10,130 nt of DNA from Corynebacterium sp. (GCF_030530965.1 NZ_JAUMTY010000023.1:1-10130), one strand, 5' to 3'; positions 1-6,477 are shown, counted from the stretch's first letter. Program-made: numbers and translations. Notes: generated from the sequence alone by a model not told the origin.

Positions 1-62
1 ATCAACGTTGTATCGAACCTGCTTCAAGAGTGTTTATGAGTGAGGTCGGGCTGGGCTAGGAC
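1..62 (+). other. Edge region, possible 3' end of an upstream gene
   Basis: All three plus-strand frames close before the first gene: stops at 37-39, 41-43 and 57-59. The frame closing at 57-59 (TAG) is open back to the window edge. It could be the last 18 codons of an upstream gene, or a tiny ORF starting at the ATG at 36. If it is translated, its stop lies 3 bases before the GTG start at 63, which would allow translational coupling and would explain why that start has no well-spaced Shine-Dalgarno site. The sequence is too short to identify. Confidence 0.25.
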
Positions 63-1544
63 GTGGCGGGGTCACAATATATTATCGACGCTGTGCAAAT
101 TCGTCGTCCGCAAAAATATGAGCCGACTCAAGAACCGGCTCCAGAGAGAAAGCCCATCCGAGGTGGACTTGGCATATCTCTCGGATTGATCTTTTTAGCG
201 GTATGGGCGATTATTCGTTACACCTCGTCGAGTGTGCGGAATAAAGATCTCGGCAATTTGTTTGTGTGGCCCTTGGACTTTTCCGTTTATTACAAGGCTG
301 TCCAGCACGTTTCCGAGGGACACAATTTGTATGGCAAGGACTATATTTTCAACTTGCCCTTTACCTACCCGCCGTTCGCGGCCGTCGCGTTCACCCCGAT
401 GACGCTGGTTGATCGCAAAACACTTGCTGTGTATTGGCAGATAGGCTCCTTGATTGTCCTTTTCGCGGTGATCATCGGGATTTTGAGACAACGTGGCTAT
501 AAATGGTCTTTTTCACTGATTATCATTTCCCTTGCCACGGTATTTGCTTCATTCAATCTCTCGGCAATTCATGGCACATTCTTTTTCGGCCAGGTCAATA
601 TTTATTTGATGGGCCTCGTTGCCCTGGACTTTCTTCGTCGCAAAACGAACTTTGGACGCGGAATAGGAACGGGCCTTGCAGCAGGTATAAAACTGACCCC
701 CGCGTTCTCGGTACTCATTTTTATCTTCGAGCGACGCTGGAAAGCGTTGATCACCGCCGTCGTCGTTTTTGCTGCAACAATCGTAGCCGGCTGCATGATC
801 ATTCCGGACGGATCGAAGTATTGGACCCATTACATGTTCAATACAGACCGGATCGGGCCCCAAAGTAATCCGGGGGCTCAGTCGCTCCGGGGAGTGCTGT
901 ACCGGCTGCATATCGACAACCAAATGACGGTCTGGATCGAGCTATCCATCGCGATCGTCCTTGTATTCTGCATCGCAGCCTTTGGCGCGATTAAACGCGG
1001 CAATGTCGCGATGGCTCTGTGCCTGTCGGGAATAACCGCACCAATTATTGCCCCATTTTCATGGTTCCACCATTGGGTTTTCCTCGTCCCCCTAGCAGTC
1101 TTGCTTATCGACGCTATTACGCGCGGTCTCACTGCGCCGATCAGGTTGATTCAGAACAAACGTGTGCGGTGGTCTTTAGACCAGGTGGCGGGGTTGTGTG
1201 CGGTCGCTCTCGTCAGCGTGATCTACATCCCGTTTGTCAGCCAGTACAGTGTGCCGGCGTTTAAGCACCTTCAGCAGAATGAGTCCTCGGACCCAGCGAT
1301 TGTCCGTGGAAGTTTTGTCTACACCGGTATCGCAATTCTCGTTGTCGTTGCCCTGTGGTACTCGGTGGTTTTGGTTATCGACGCGATCCGTGGCCGCGAT
1401 GAGCAGGCGGCGTCGCCAGAAAATACGTGGTTCGGCGACGGAGCAGGCGGAAACGAAAAAGAGCCCCTGGTTATGGTGTCCCAGGGGCAAAGTGACTTCA
1501 GAGAGCATGAAGCCTGGGCCTATTACGGCCCAGATATCAAGTGA
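63..1544 (+). CDS. GT87-family (GT-C) polyprenol-phosphate-mannose-type mannosyltransferase, multi-pass membrane protein
   Basis: This 493-residue integral membrane protein resembles the glycosyltransferase 87 / DUF2029 family, which includes the mycobacterial and corynebacterial alpha-1,2-mannosyltransferases PimE and MptC-like enzymes and the arabinosyltransferase AftC. Such enzymes use polyprenyl-phosphate sugars at the outer face of the membrane to build lipomannan, lipoarabinomannan or arabinogalactan. Visible hallmarks are an acidic first extracytoplasmic loop with LDF at 71-73 (D72 is the likely catalytic aspartate), TYPP at 101-104, GQVN at 176-179, AAGIKLTP at 206-213 followed by the ERRW cytoplasmic turn, QSLRG at 273-277 and FSWFHHW at 332-338. 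About ten hydrophobic segments run from about 37 to 438, and a charged tail of about 50 residues (444-493) follows. The GTG at 63 is the first start after an in-frame stop at 57-59; GTG at 93 is an alternative. The sugar donor and acceptor cannot be told from sequence. Confidence 0.85.
   Translation: MAGSQYIIDAVQIRRPQKYEPTQEPAPERKPIRGGLGISLGLIFLAVWAIIRYTSSSVRNKDLGNLFVWPLDFSVYYKAVQHVSEGHNLYGKDYIFNLPFTYPPFAAVAFTPMTLVDRKTLAVYWQIGSLIVLFAVIIGILRQRGYKWSFSLIIISLATVFASFNLSAIHGTFFFGQVNIYLMGLVALDFLRRKTNFGRGIGTGLAAGIKLTPAFSVLIFIFERRWKALITAVVVFAATIVAGCMIIPDGSKYWTHYMFNTDRIGPQSNPGAQSLRGVLYRLHIDNQMTVWIELSIAIVLVFCIAAFGAIKRGNVAMALCLSGITAPIIAPFSWFHHWVFLVPLAVLLIDAITRGLTAPIRLIQNKRVRWSLDQVAGLCAVALVSVIYIPFVSQYSVPAFKHLQQNESSDPAIVRGSFVYTGIAILVVVALWYSVVLVIDAIRGRDEQAASPENTWFGDGAGGNEKEPLVMVSQGQSDFREHEAWAYYGPDIK
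1454..1488 (-). terminator. Intrinsic terminator for the minus-strand genes, inside the GT87 coding region
   Basis: Read on the minus strand, GCCCCTGG (1488-1481) pairs perfectly with CCAGGGGC (1470-1463) around a 10-base loop. TC and five T's (1460-1456) follow at once. This is a standard Rho-independent terminator for transcripts coming leftward from the DUF308 gene, whose stop lies about 90 bases upstream in that direction. On the plus strand it lies within codons near residue 470 of the glycosyltransferase, where it has A's before the stem rather than T's after it, so it should act mainly leftward. Confidence 0.75.
1514..1533. repeat. Perfect 7-bp hairpin at the 3' end of the GT87 gene
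   Basis: CTGGGCC (1514-1520) and GGCCCAG (1527-1533) form a perfect stem around a 6-base loop, 8 bases before the TGA stop of the glycosyltransferase. No T-run follows on either strand, so it is not a canonical terminator. It may stabilise or help end the convergent transcripts, but that is a guess. Confidence 0.45.
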
Positions 1545-1579
1545 TGCTCACGGATATAAGCGGTGCCTACGTCCGCGCG

Positions 1580-2377
1580 CTAGCGGCGAGACGATGAGAA
1601 GAACCTGCGGCCGCGAACGCCAGCGATGATCATCATGATCCCAAAAGCAGCGAGCATGATGCCCATCAGGATGGTCAGGCTGTAGAGGCTCGTCAGGGGA
1701 GCGATGATAAAGATGACGCCCAAGACGATGGACAGGATTCCGCTCCACGTCAGGTAGCTGGAGGATCCGGACATCCGCGAGATCACTCGGCCGGTGCTAA
1801 ACGTCGTGAGCCCTTGAGCTAAAGCCATAAAGCCGATGGCGATCACGATGACCGCGCCAAAACTCTGCGGTGAGATTAGTGCCCCGATGCCGGCGAGCAC
1901 TAAGAGTATGCCGAAGAAGGCGCCGATCCCGGGGAGGACGGGGATCGATTTGGTGGTGAGACCGAACCAGACAAGTGCTCCTCCGGCCAAAATGGAGAAG
2001 ATCCCCGCGGCCCATGCAAAGACGCTAATTCCAGCATGCGGCCAGATCGCTACAACGAGGCCGACGACGGTGGCTAGTCCTCCTAACGCTGCCAGCCATC
2101 CTGATCCTTTCGAGGCAACGCCAGCTATAGGGCTTTCGCCCATTAATGACCCGAGCCCACCAAAGCCGGGATTATTTCCAAACGCGGAGGCATACCCTGA
2201 GGAAAATCCCCCGGCGCGGTCATAACCAGCTGAGGACCGGTCGTCGTTACTACCCGACGTACCGCCATCGGCTCGTCGGCCATCGGCACCGTAAACAGCG
2301 TCGGGCTCGAAAGGATCGTCGGGAGTTCCCTTTCCTTTCTTGTTGTCATCGCCGGGTGTTGATGAATTATTAGTCAT
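1580..2377 (-). CDS. DUF308/HdeD-like six-helix membrane protein with long disordered N-terminus
   Basis: The protein has 265 residues. Residues 1-90 are hydrophilic and low-complexity, rich in D, G, S, N and P, with no hydrophobic segment; they are probably disordered and cytoplasmic. Six hydrophobic helices follow at about 94-112, 117-140, 147-168, 172-192, 208-228 and 232-254, arranged as three similar hairpins. Each hairpin has a turn proline (WP near 112, SP near 170, AP near 227) and a glycine-rich second helix, the pattern of DUF308, the family of E. coli HdeD. The tail is basic (RGRR then SSSRR). HdeD is linked to acid resistance, but the role of the actinobacterial relatives is unknown and none is assigned here. 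The ATG at 2377 has GGAG about 5 bases upstream. The gene lies 75 bases after tag and converges on the glycosyltransferase with a 35-base gap. Confidence 0.75.
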   Translation of the reverse strand: MTNNSSTPGDDNKKGKGTPDDPFEPDAVYGADGRRADGGTSGSNDDRSSAGYDRAGGFSSGYASAFGNNPGFGGLGSLMGESPIAGVASKGSGWLAALGGLATVVGLVVAIWPHAGISVFAWAAGIFSILAGGALVWFGLTTKSIPVLPGIGAFFGILLVLAGIGALISPQSFGAVIVIAIGFMALAQGLTTFSTGRVISRMSGSSSYLTWSGILSIVLGVIFIIAPLTSLYSLTILMGIMLAAFGIMMIIAGVRGRRFFSSSRR

Positions 2378-2414
2378 GATTCTCCATTTCCGTATTACTG
2401 TTGTTCCTATTTTT

Positions 2415-2444
2415 ATTATTACCGTGTCCGCGAATTCCTGTAAG
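2415..2444 (-). promoter_or_regulatory. Candidate promoter for the DUF308 gene
   Basis: In the AT-rich gap between tag and the DUF308 gene, the minus strand carries CTTACA (2444-2439; four of six match TTGACA). After 18 bases comes AATAAT (2420-2415; five of six match TATAAT). A transcript from here would start near 2408 and have a leader of about 30 bases holding the GGAG ribosome binding site. The DUF308 gene may therefore be transcribed independently as well as by read-through from tag. Confidence 0.4.
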
Positions 2445-2452
2445 GAAGGTAA

Positions 2453-3082
2453 TTAATCGGCGGACTCCATCGGGTGATAAGCACCGACGAGGTGGGTATC
2501 GACGATTCCCAATGCTTCCATAAGTGCAAACATGGTGGTCGGTCCGACGAAAGAAAAACCCTCCTTCTTCAACGTCTTCGCTAGTGCCGTTGATTCCGGC
2601 GTACGTGAAGGGATGTCGGATAACCGAAAAGGCCTGGGCAGTGACGTGGACGCATAAGACCAGACCACGTCGGAGAGATAAGAATTTTCTTCGTGGAGTT
2701 TAAGAGTTGCCTGTGCGTTCCTAATCGTCGCCCGAATCTTTCGCTCATTATGAATGATTGCCGGGTTTGCCATCAGCGACGCCACCGCATCGTCGTCGAA
2801 AGTAGCGACAATCTCTGGATCAAAGTTGGCGAACGCTTCCCGAAAAGCCGGCCGCTTTCGCAAGATGGTGGACCACGATAATCCGGATTGAAACGCCTCC
2901 AGGCTAAGGCGTTCGAAGACGCCCGATTCCGTTTTCACCGGCACGCCCCACTCGGTGTCGTAATACTCCATCAGCAGCGGGTCCGACGCTGCCCACGGAG
3001 GACGCGCCCGCCCGTCCTCGCCCATCACAAGGTCAGGAGAGAGACGATCCTGCGAGGTATCCCCATCGTGTAGACCAGACAT
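2453..3082 (-). CDS. tag: DNA-3-methyladenine glycosylase I, zinc ligands mostly missing
   Basis: This is a base-excision repair enzyme that removes 3-methyladenine from alkylated DNA. From the ATG at 3082 it has 209 residues. Matches to E. coli TAG include SDPLL, DTEWGVPV (43-50), SLEAFQSGLSW with E62 equivalent to catalytic-pocket E38, NERKIRATIRNAQ, the VWSY motif, LKKEGFSFVGPTT, and the C-terminal VDTHLVGAY. Oddly, three of the four residues that bind structural zinc in E. coli TAG are replaced: Cys4 by Pro28, His17 by Tyr41 and Cys179 by Ala201; only the His175 equivalent (His197) remains. The frame is open up to an ATG at 3205, which would overlap the symporter gene by 41 bases and add a non-homologous, hydrophilic head. 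ATG 3025 would start just before the conserved domain. None of the three has a strong Shine-Dalgarno site, so the start is provisional. The gene follows the symporter on the same strand after an 82-base gap. Confidence 0.85.
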   Translation of the reverse strand: MSGLHDGDTSQDRLSPDLVMGEDGRARPPWAASDPLLMEYYDTEWGVPVKTESGVFERLSLEAFQSGLSWSTILRKRPAFREAFANFDPEIVATFDDDAVASLMANPAIIHNERKIRATIRNAQATLKLHEENSYLSDVVWSYASTSLPRPFRLSDIPSRTPESTALAKTLKKEGFSFVGPTTMFALMEALGIVDTHLVGAYHPMESAD

Positions 3083-3164
3083 ACTTCGAGTGTGGCATAT
3101 CTTGGGGTTGTTGTGCTTTAGTAGCGGCTCCGTCTCGTGACGGGCGTCTTCCTCGGAGGAGGGA

Positions 3165-4583
3165 TTACCGCCAGTCGGTTCCCTGTTCCTTAAGGAATGC
3201 TGCACATTGTTCCGCGTTTGCTTTCAAGCGCGGATCCCAGTCGAGGTAAGCCTTGGTCTCGCGGGCGATGAGCCCGGACAGCACGAGGAGACCGATCAAG
3301 TTAGGAATGGCCATCAGACCGTTCGCGAGGTCGGCGAAGGTCCACACCGTGCTCAGCTCTGTCGTCGCACCGACGAACACAACGGCGGTGAACACCATCC
3401 GGTAGGGGAGGGATCCCCAGCGCCCGAATGCCCGCTGCGCGCATCGTTCGCCGTAGTAGGACCACCCCAAGATCGTGGAAAAAGCGAAGAACACGATGGA
3501 CAACGACACGATTGTCCCACCCCATTGGCCGGGCAGCGCGGTCGAGAACGCGTCAGCTGTCATGGTGCCAGCAGCGTCTTCACCATGGTCCCACACCCCC
3601 GTGGTGATGACGACGAGCCCGGTGAACGTCACCACGATGATCGTGTCGATAAAGGTCTGAGTCATAGACACGAGGCCCTGTCGCACCGGGTGAGTCGTTT
3701 TCGCAGCTCCAGCGGCGATAGCTGCAGAACCCATACCGGATTCGTTAGAGAAGATACCTCGCGCAACACCCATCTGAATCGCGATGATGATCGACGATCC
3801 AGCGAATCCGCCGACCGCAGCGGTACCCGTGAATGCGTCGGTAAAAATGAGGCTGAGTGCGTGAGGAATCTGGTCAGCTTTCATAGCTAGGACCACCGTG
3901 CCGCCGACGATGTACACCAGGATCATCAGTGGAACGAAGCCGGATGTGATTTTCCCGATCGCCTGGATCCCGCCGAGCAATACCGCGCCGACCAGGATAA
4001 ACATGAAGATTCCCGACACCCACGGGTCAATCTGGAACGAGTCCTCAAGCCCTGTCGCAATAGCGTTGGCCTGGGTCAAATTGCCGATACCGAAGCTGGC
4101 GATAATCGCGGCGATGGTGAAGAACCACCCCAAGAATGCGCCGAAACCGTTGGGGATTCCTTTGGTGAGATAGCGCATCGGACCACCGGACATCGTGCCC
4201 TGGCTGTCGGTTTCGCGGAACCGCACACCGAGGAAGGCTTCGGAATACTTCGAGGCCATCCCCACGAGGCCGGTGATCCACATCCACACCAACGCGCCGG
4301 GACCACCCACAGAAATAGCCGTCGCAACACCAACAATATTGCCGACGCCCACCGTCGCCGCGAGGGCCGTCGTCAATGCTTGGTACTGCGTGATGTCGCC
4401 TTCTCCGCCATCGTCTTCGCGGTCGAGAAGCCCGAGCCGTAAGGCCGAGAAAATTTTGCGGAACTGTACGGCTCGTAGGCGGTAGGTGAGCCATAGGCCG
4501 GTCCCCAGCAGCAGGGGGATGAGGACGAATGGGCCCCATACGACGGAGTCAACGTCGGAAAGCCAGGAGGAGAAGGAATCCAT
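3165..4583 (-). CDS. Alanine/glycine:cation symporter (AGCS family)
   Basis: This secondary transporter belongs to the AGCS (sodium:alanine symporter) family and should import alanine or glycine with Na+ across the cytoplasmic membrane. At 472 residues it has the usual family length. The N-terminus (WLSDVDSVVWGPFVLIPLLLGTG, then QFRK at 40-43) is typical. Family signatures include TVGVGNIVGVATAI (77-90), GGPGALVWMW (93-102), SGGPMRY (132-138) and the strongly conserved GVARGIFSNESGMGSA (272-287). Roughly ten to eleven membrane helices can be drawn. The tail after about 440 is hydrophilic. The ATG at 4583 fits the family start, but no Shine-Dalgarno sequence precedes it; TTTTTATCC lies directly upstream. 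The exact substrate and ion are inferred from the family. It is divergent from the MauE-like gene and is the first gene of the minus-strand block. Confidence 0.9.
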   Translation of the reverse strand: MDSFSSWLSDVDSVVWGPFVLIPLLLGTGLWLTYRLRAVQFRKIFSALRLGLLDREDDGGEGDITQYQALTTALAATVGVGNIVGVATAISVGGPGALVWMWITGLVGMASKYSEAFLGVRFRETDSQGTMSGGPMRYLTKGIPNGFGAFLGWFFTIAAIIASFGIGNLTQANAIATGLEDSFQIDPWVSGIFMFILVGAVLLGGIQAIGKITSGFVPLMILVYIVGGTVVLAMKADQIPHALSLIFTDAFTGTAAVGGFAGSSIIIAIQMGVARGIFSNESGMGSAAIAAGAAKTTHPVRQGLVSMTQTFIDTIIVVTFTGLVVITTGVWDHGEDAAGTMTADAFSTALPGQWGGTIVSLSIVFFAFSTILGWSYYGERCAQRAFGRWGSLPYRMVFTAVVFVGATTELSTVWTFADLANGLMAIPNLIGLLVLSGLIARETKAYLDWDPRLKANAEQCAAFLKEQGTDWR

Positions 4584-4613
4584 GGATAAAAAGATACAGA
4601 TTGGCTGTGAGAA

Positions 4614-4675
4614 AACTTATTAAATCCTCGGAAAATGTGAAGAATTAACATAGTTGTAGCATCACGACACGTCAG
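4614..4675 (-). promoter_or_regulatory. Candidate promoter(s) for the symporter gene
   Basis: Two plausible sigma-A-type pairs face the symporter. One is CTGACG (4675-4670) and TATGTT (4652-4647) with a 17-base spacer, giving a leader of about 55-60 bases. The other is TTCACA (4641-4636) and TAAGTT (4619-4614) with a 16-base spacer, giving a leader of about 25-30 bases. Neither leader holds a recognisable ribosome binding site. The choice between them cannot be made by reading alone. Confidence 0.4.
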
Positions 4676-4715
4676 CGACATGGTTGTTACCAGGCTCAAT
4701 CAAAAAAGATGAGTG

Positions 4716-4734
4716 CCGACGAGAAAAACGTCGG
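4716..4734. repeat. Hairpin in the divergent intergenic region
   Basis: CCGACG (4716-4721) pairs perfectly with CGTCGG (4729-4734) around an A-rich 7-base loop. It lies between the symporter promoters and the MauE-like gene. No T-run directly follows on either strand. It could be a transcription-factor site or chance; no function is assigned. Confidence 0.35.
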
Positions 4735-4755
4735 GGAAGAACAGCCAGGAGCGGG

Positions 4756-4785
4756 TTACCGTGGTGATGCGCGTGAGGCTATGCT
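4756..4785 (+). promoter_or_regulatory. Candidate promoter for the MauE-like gene
   Basis: TATGCT (4780-4785) is a good actinobacterial -10 box, with a weak -35 (TTACCG, 4756-4761) 18 bases upstream. Transcription would begin near 4792. This makes the far-upstream TTG at 4795 unlikely as the start codon and leaves a leader of about 54 bases before the ATG at 4846. Confidence 0.35.
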
Positions 4786-4845
4786 AGAGCTCCATTGCGA
4801 GGTGCCCGGAAACGGATGTGCCGTTCACAGGAAAGATGGAAGTAC

Positions 4846-5343
4846 ATGGATACGGTGGTGCAGAGCGGAAACGCGGGCTCACAAGGCGGCCATAAGTCTC
4901 TCATTCTCGATATCATCAGCTTGATTACTCGGCTGTCTATGGCCGCAGTCTGGATTATCAGCGGAATTTCTAAACTGCGTGATTCACTGCAAACTCAGCA
5001 AGCAATCAATGCTTATGAAATTCTTCCGAGAGATGTCATTTCACCACTCGCGGCAGGGCTGCCGGTGTTCGAAATCGCGCTGGGTGTGCTGTTGCTACTC
5101 GGGATTTTCCTGCGCCCAGCTGCGGTGATCTCCATCGGTCTGTTGGCTGTATTTATTATCGCGATCATTTCCGCGTGGGCCCGGGGGCTCAGCATTGATT
5201 GCGGATGTTTCGGCGGTGGTGGAGCGAATCCCAACGCGGGACCCTCCACCTATCTGACCGAGATAGGACGCGACCTTGGGTTTATAGTACTTTCGGGATG
5301 GACCGTGTGGCGGCCGTTTAAGAGGTTCGCATTGCATCCGTAG
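4846..5343 (+). CDS. MauE/DoxX-family membrane protein, probable thiol redox partner
   Basis: This small four-helix membrane protein (165 residues from the ATG at 4846) belongs to the MauE/DoxX-like superfamily. Hydrophobic helices lie at about 20-41, 67-87, 92-111 and 141-156. Family marks are SGISKL after helix 1, the AINAYEILP stretch between helices 1 and 2, FEIALG in helix 2, and DCGCFGGGG with cysteines 119 and 121 after helix 3. MauE in methylotrophs helps form the disulfides of methylamine dehydrogenase, and related proteins are often encoded beside thioredoxin-fold genes, as here: the DsbA-like gene follows 130 bases downstream. I infer that the CxC pair passes electrons to or from that protein. 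Starts at TTG 4795 (182 residues) and ATG 4816 are possible. ATG 4846 is favoured for its AGGA/GGAAG upstream sequence and the predicted transcription start. A 6-bp hairpin (5365-5388) lies just after the gene. Confidence 0.75.
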   Translation: MDTVVQSGNAGSQGGHKSLILDIISLITRLSMAAVWIISGISKLRDSLQTQQAINAYEILPRDVISPLAAGLPVFEIALGVLLLLGIFLRPAAVISIGLLAVFIIAIISAWARGLSIDCGCFGGGGANPNAGPSTYLTEIGRDLGFIVLSGWTVWRPFKRFALHP

Positions 5344-5463
5344 TTTTTACTGCGTAGTTCCAAAAGATGGCACCGGTGGGTTCCATCTATGAAAGGAATC
5401 CGTAAACTAGGTAAAGCTATGGGCGCGATGCTGGTTCGCGTCACCATGTGAAAAGTAAACTGC

Positions 5464-5476
5464 GAGGACTTCATTG
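5464..5476 (+). promoter_or_regulatory. Strong ribosome binding site fixing a TTG start
   Basis: GAGGA (5464-5468) stands 5 bases before TTG (5474-5476). No ATG or GTG with comparable support exists in this frame before the transmembrane segment. This supports TTG as the true initiation codon of the DsbA-like protein. Confidence 0.75.
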
Positions 5477-6247
5477 AGTAGTAACAAGATTAAAGCGCCA
5501 AATGAGAAGAATAACGGTTTTATCTGGGCGATTGCCGTCATCGTTATTATTATCGCCGTGGTGATTGGCTTTGTCATTATTAATGACAAGAACAACAGCT
5601 CGTCCTCAAGTGACGCCGCCAAAGACCAAGCCGACGTCACCGCAGAGTTCAATCTCGACGGCTCAACAGCGAACTTCAAGAGCAGCGACGCTAAATCAGA
5701 CGTTCCCACCGTCGACCTGTACGACGACTTAACGTGCCCCCACTGTGCTGACCTGGAGTCGAGCACTGGACAGTCTCTTCTCGACGCTGTTAACCAGGGG
5801 AAACTAAACCTGAACATCCGCACGATGAACTTCCTGGATAAAGGACAGAACGGGAAGCTTGATGAGCAGGGTCCAGCAACCAAGGCCTTGGCAGCGCTGT
5901 ATGCGGTGGCCAAGTCGGGTGACGGAAAGCTGTATTGGAACTACCGAGCCAGCCTGTTTGAAAACCAGCAGAAAGTTTACGGCTCGTGGGGCTATGACAA
6001 CTTTGCAGACCTTGCCAAGGATATGGGCGCATCCAAGGGTGTCGTGAAAGACATCAAGGACGCGAAATACCACAAGGACGCCCTGAAAATGGCCGAGGAC
6101 AATGAAAAGAAGCTAACCAAGGAGGGCGATGGGCAGGTTTCTAGCCCGCGCGTCTTCGTCAATGGTAAAGAACTCAAGTTGCAGTCCTCTGACCAGCACG
6201 CCTTCGAGGATTGGGTGCCTCAGGCTGAAACAGGCAAGGTCGAATAA
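5474..6247 (+). CDS. Membrane-anchored DsbA-like thiol-disulfide oxidoreductase
   Basis: The protein has 257 residues. A short basic N-terminus is followed by one hydrophobic segment (16-36) with no cleavage site or lipobox evident. A Ser/Asp-rich linker (38-55) then leads to a thioredoxin-fold domain, so the protein should be tethered with its catalytic domain outside the cytoplasm. The active site is CPHC (88-91) in LTCPHCADLE, matching the DsbA_2/DsbA-type family. The cis-proline loop is SSPRVFVNGKEL (223-234) with P225, where Ser replaces the more usual Val/Thr before the proline. The inserted helical domain includes LYAVAKSGDGKLYWNYRASLF. It should oxidise or isomerise disulfides in exported proteins. 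The actinobacterial relatives include MdbA-type foldases, but whether this is the main or an accessory enzyme is unknown. It lies downstream of the MauE-like gene and ends at a strong terminator. A TAAACT box at 5403-5408 might give it a separate promoter. Confidence 0.85.
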   Translation: MSSNKIKAPNEKNNGFIWAIAVIVIIIAVVIGFVIINDKNNSSSSSDAAKDQADVTAEFNLDGSTANFKSSDAKSDVPTVDLYDDLTCPHCADLESSTGQSLLDAVNQGKLNLNIRTMNFLDKGQNGKLDEQGPATKALAALYAVAKSGDGKLYWNYRASLFENQQKVYGSWGYDNFADLAKDMGASKGVVKDIKDAKYHKDALKMAEDNEKKLTKEGDGQVSSPRVFVNGKELKLQSSDQHAFEDWVPQAETGKVE

Positions 6248-6251
6248 GCGT

Positions 6252-6268
6252 CGAATAACCGGTATTCG
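6252..6268. repeat. Small inverted repeat after the DsbA-like gene
   Basis: CGAATA (6252-6257) pairs with TATTCG (6263-6268) across a 5-base loop, 4 bases after the stop codon. The first arm is part of a direct repeat of GTCGAATAA (6239-6247 and 6250-6258), whose first copy contains the stop codon. There is no T-run. It may be an mRNA 3'-end element or a short duplication. Confidence 0.35.
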
Positions 6269-6324
6269 CTGAGTTCTTAGGGGACTTTCGGTTAATTTCC
6301 GCCCCCCGTTTCAGACGCACCATT

Positions 6325-6363
6325 AAGGGAGCCAGTCAAAAAAGAGACTGGTTCCCTTTTTCT
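6325..6363 (+). terminator. Strong intrinsic terminator of the MauE-DsbA unit
   Basis: A 13-bp stem (6325-6337 with 6346-6358), containing a single G-T pair, encloses an A-rich 8-base loop. It runs into five T's (6357-6361). This ends the MauE/DsbA transcript about 110 bases before the hairpin cluster of the pgm leader, so pgm must have its own promoter. Confidence 0.9.
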
Positions 6364-6438
6364 ATGCCCCCGGTGGTCTTGGTGGTGTCCGCTGTGGCGG
6401 ATACATATACCGCTTTGGCGCAATACACAACACGGTCG

Positions 6439-6477
6439 CGAAAGCCCCCACGTGGGGATACGAGGGTGCAGCTTTCG
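6439..6477. promoter_or_regulatory. Nested palindrome in the pgm leader, possible operator
   Basis: CCCC-ACGT-GGGG (6446-6457) is a perfect 12-base palindrome. It is enclosed by a second perfect inverted repeat, CGAAAGC (6439-6445) and GCTTTCG (6471-6477). The outer left arm directly abuts the inner palindrome, and 13 unpaired bases follow it. The element lies about 80 bases before the pgm start. No gene spans 6248-6557; apart from this, that stretch holds only the short repeat and terminator just described. It may be a protein-binding site or an RNA structure. I recognise no known motif. Confidence 0.4.

Noticed and set aside
3083..3205. N-terminal extension of tag to the ATG at 3205
   Set aside because: It would overlap the symporter stop and add 41 residues without TAG homology; kept only as an alternative start.
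3207..3890. 227-codon plus-strand ORF opposite the symporter
   Set aside because: Arg/Glu/His-rich antisense shadow of a membrane-protein gene; no start signal or domain.
4709..4924. 71-codon plus-strand ORF beginning MSADEKNVGEEQ ahead of the MauE-like gene
   Set aside because: No ribosome binding site, no recognisable domain, and it runs into the MauE-like gene in another frame across the predicted promoter; most likely chance.
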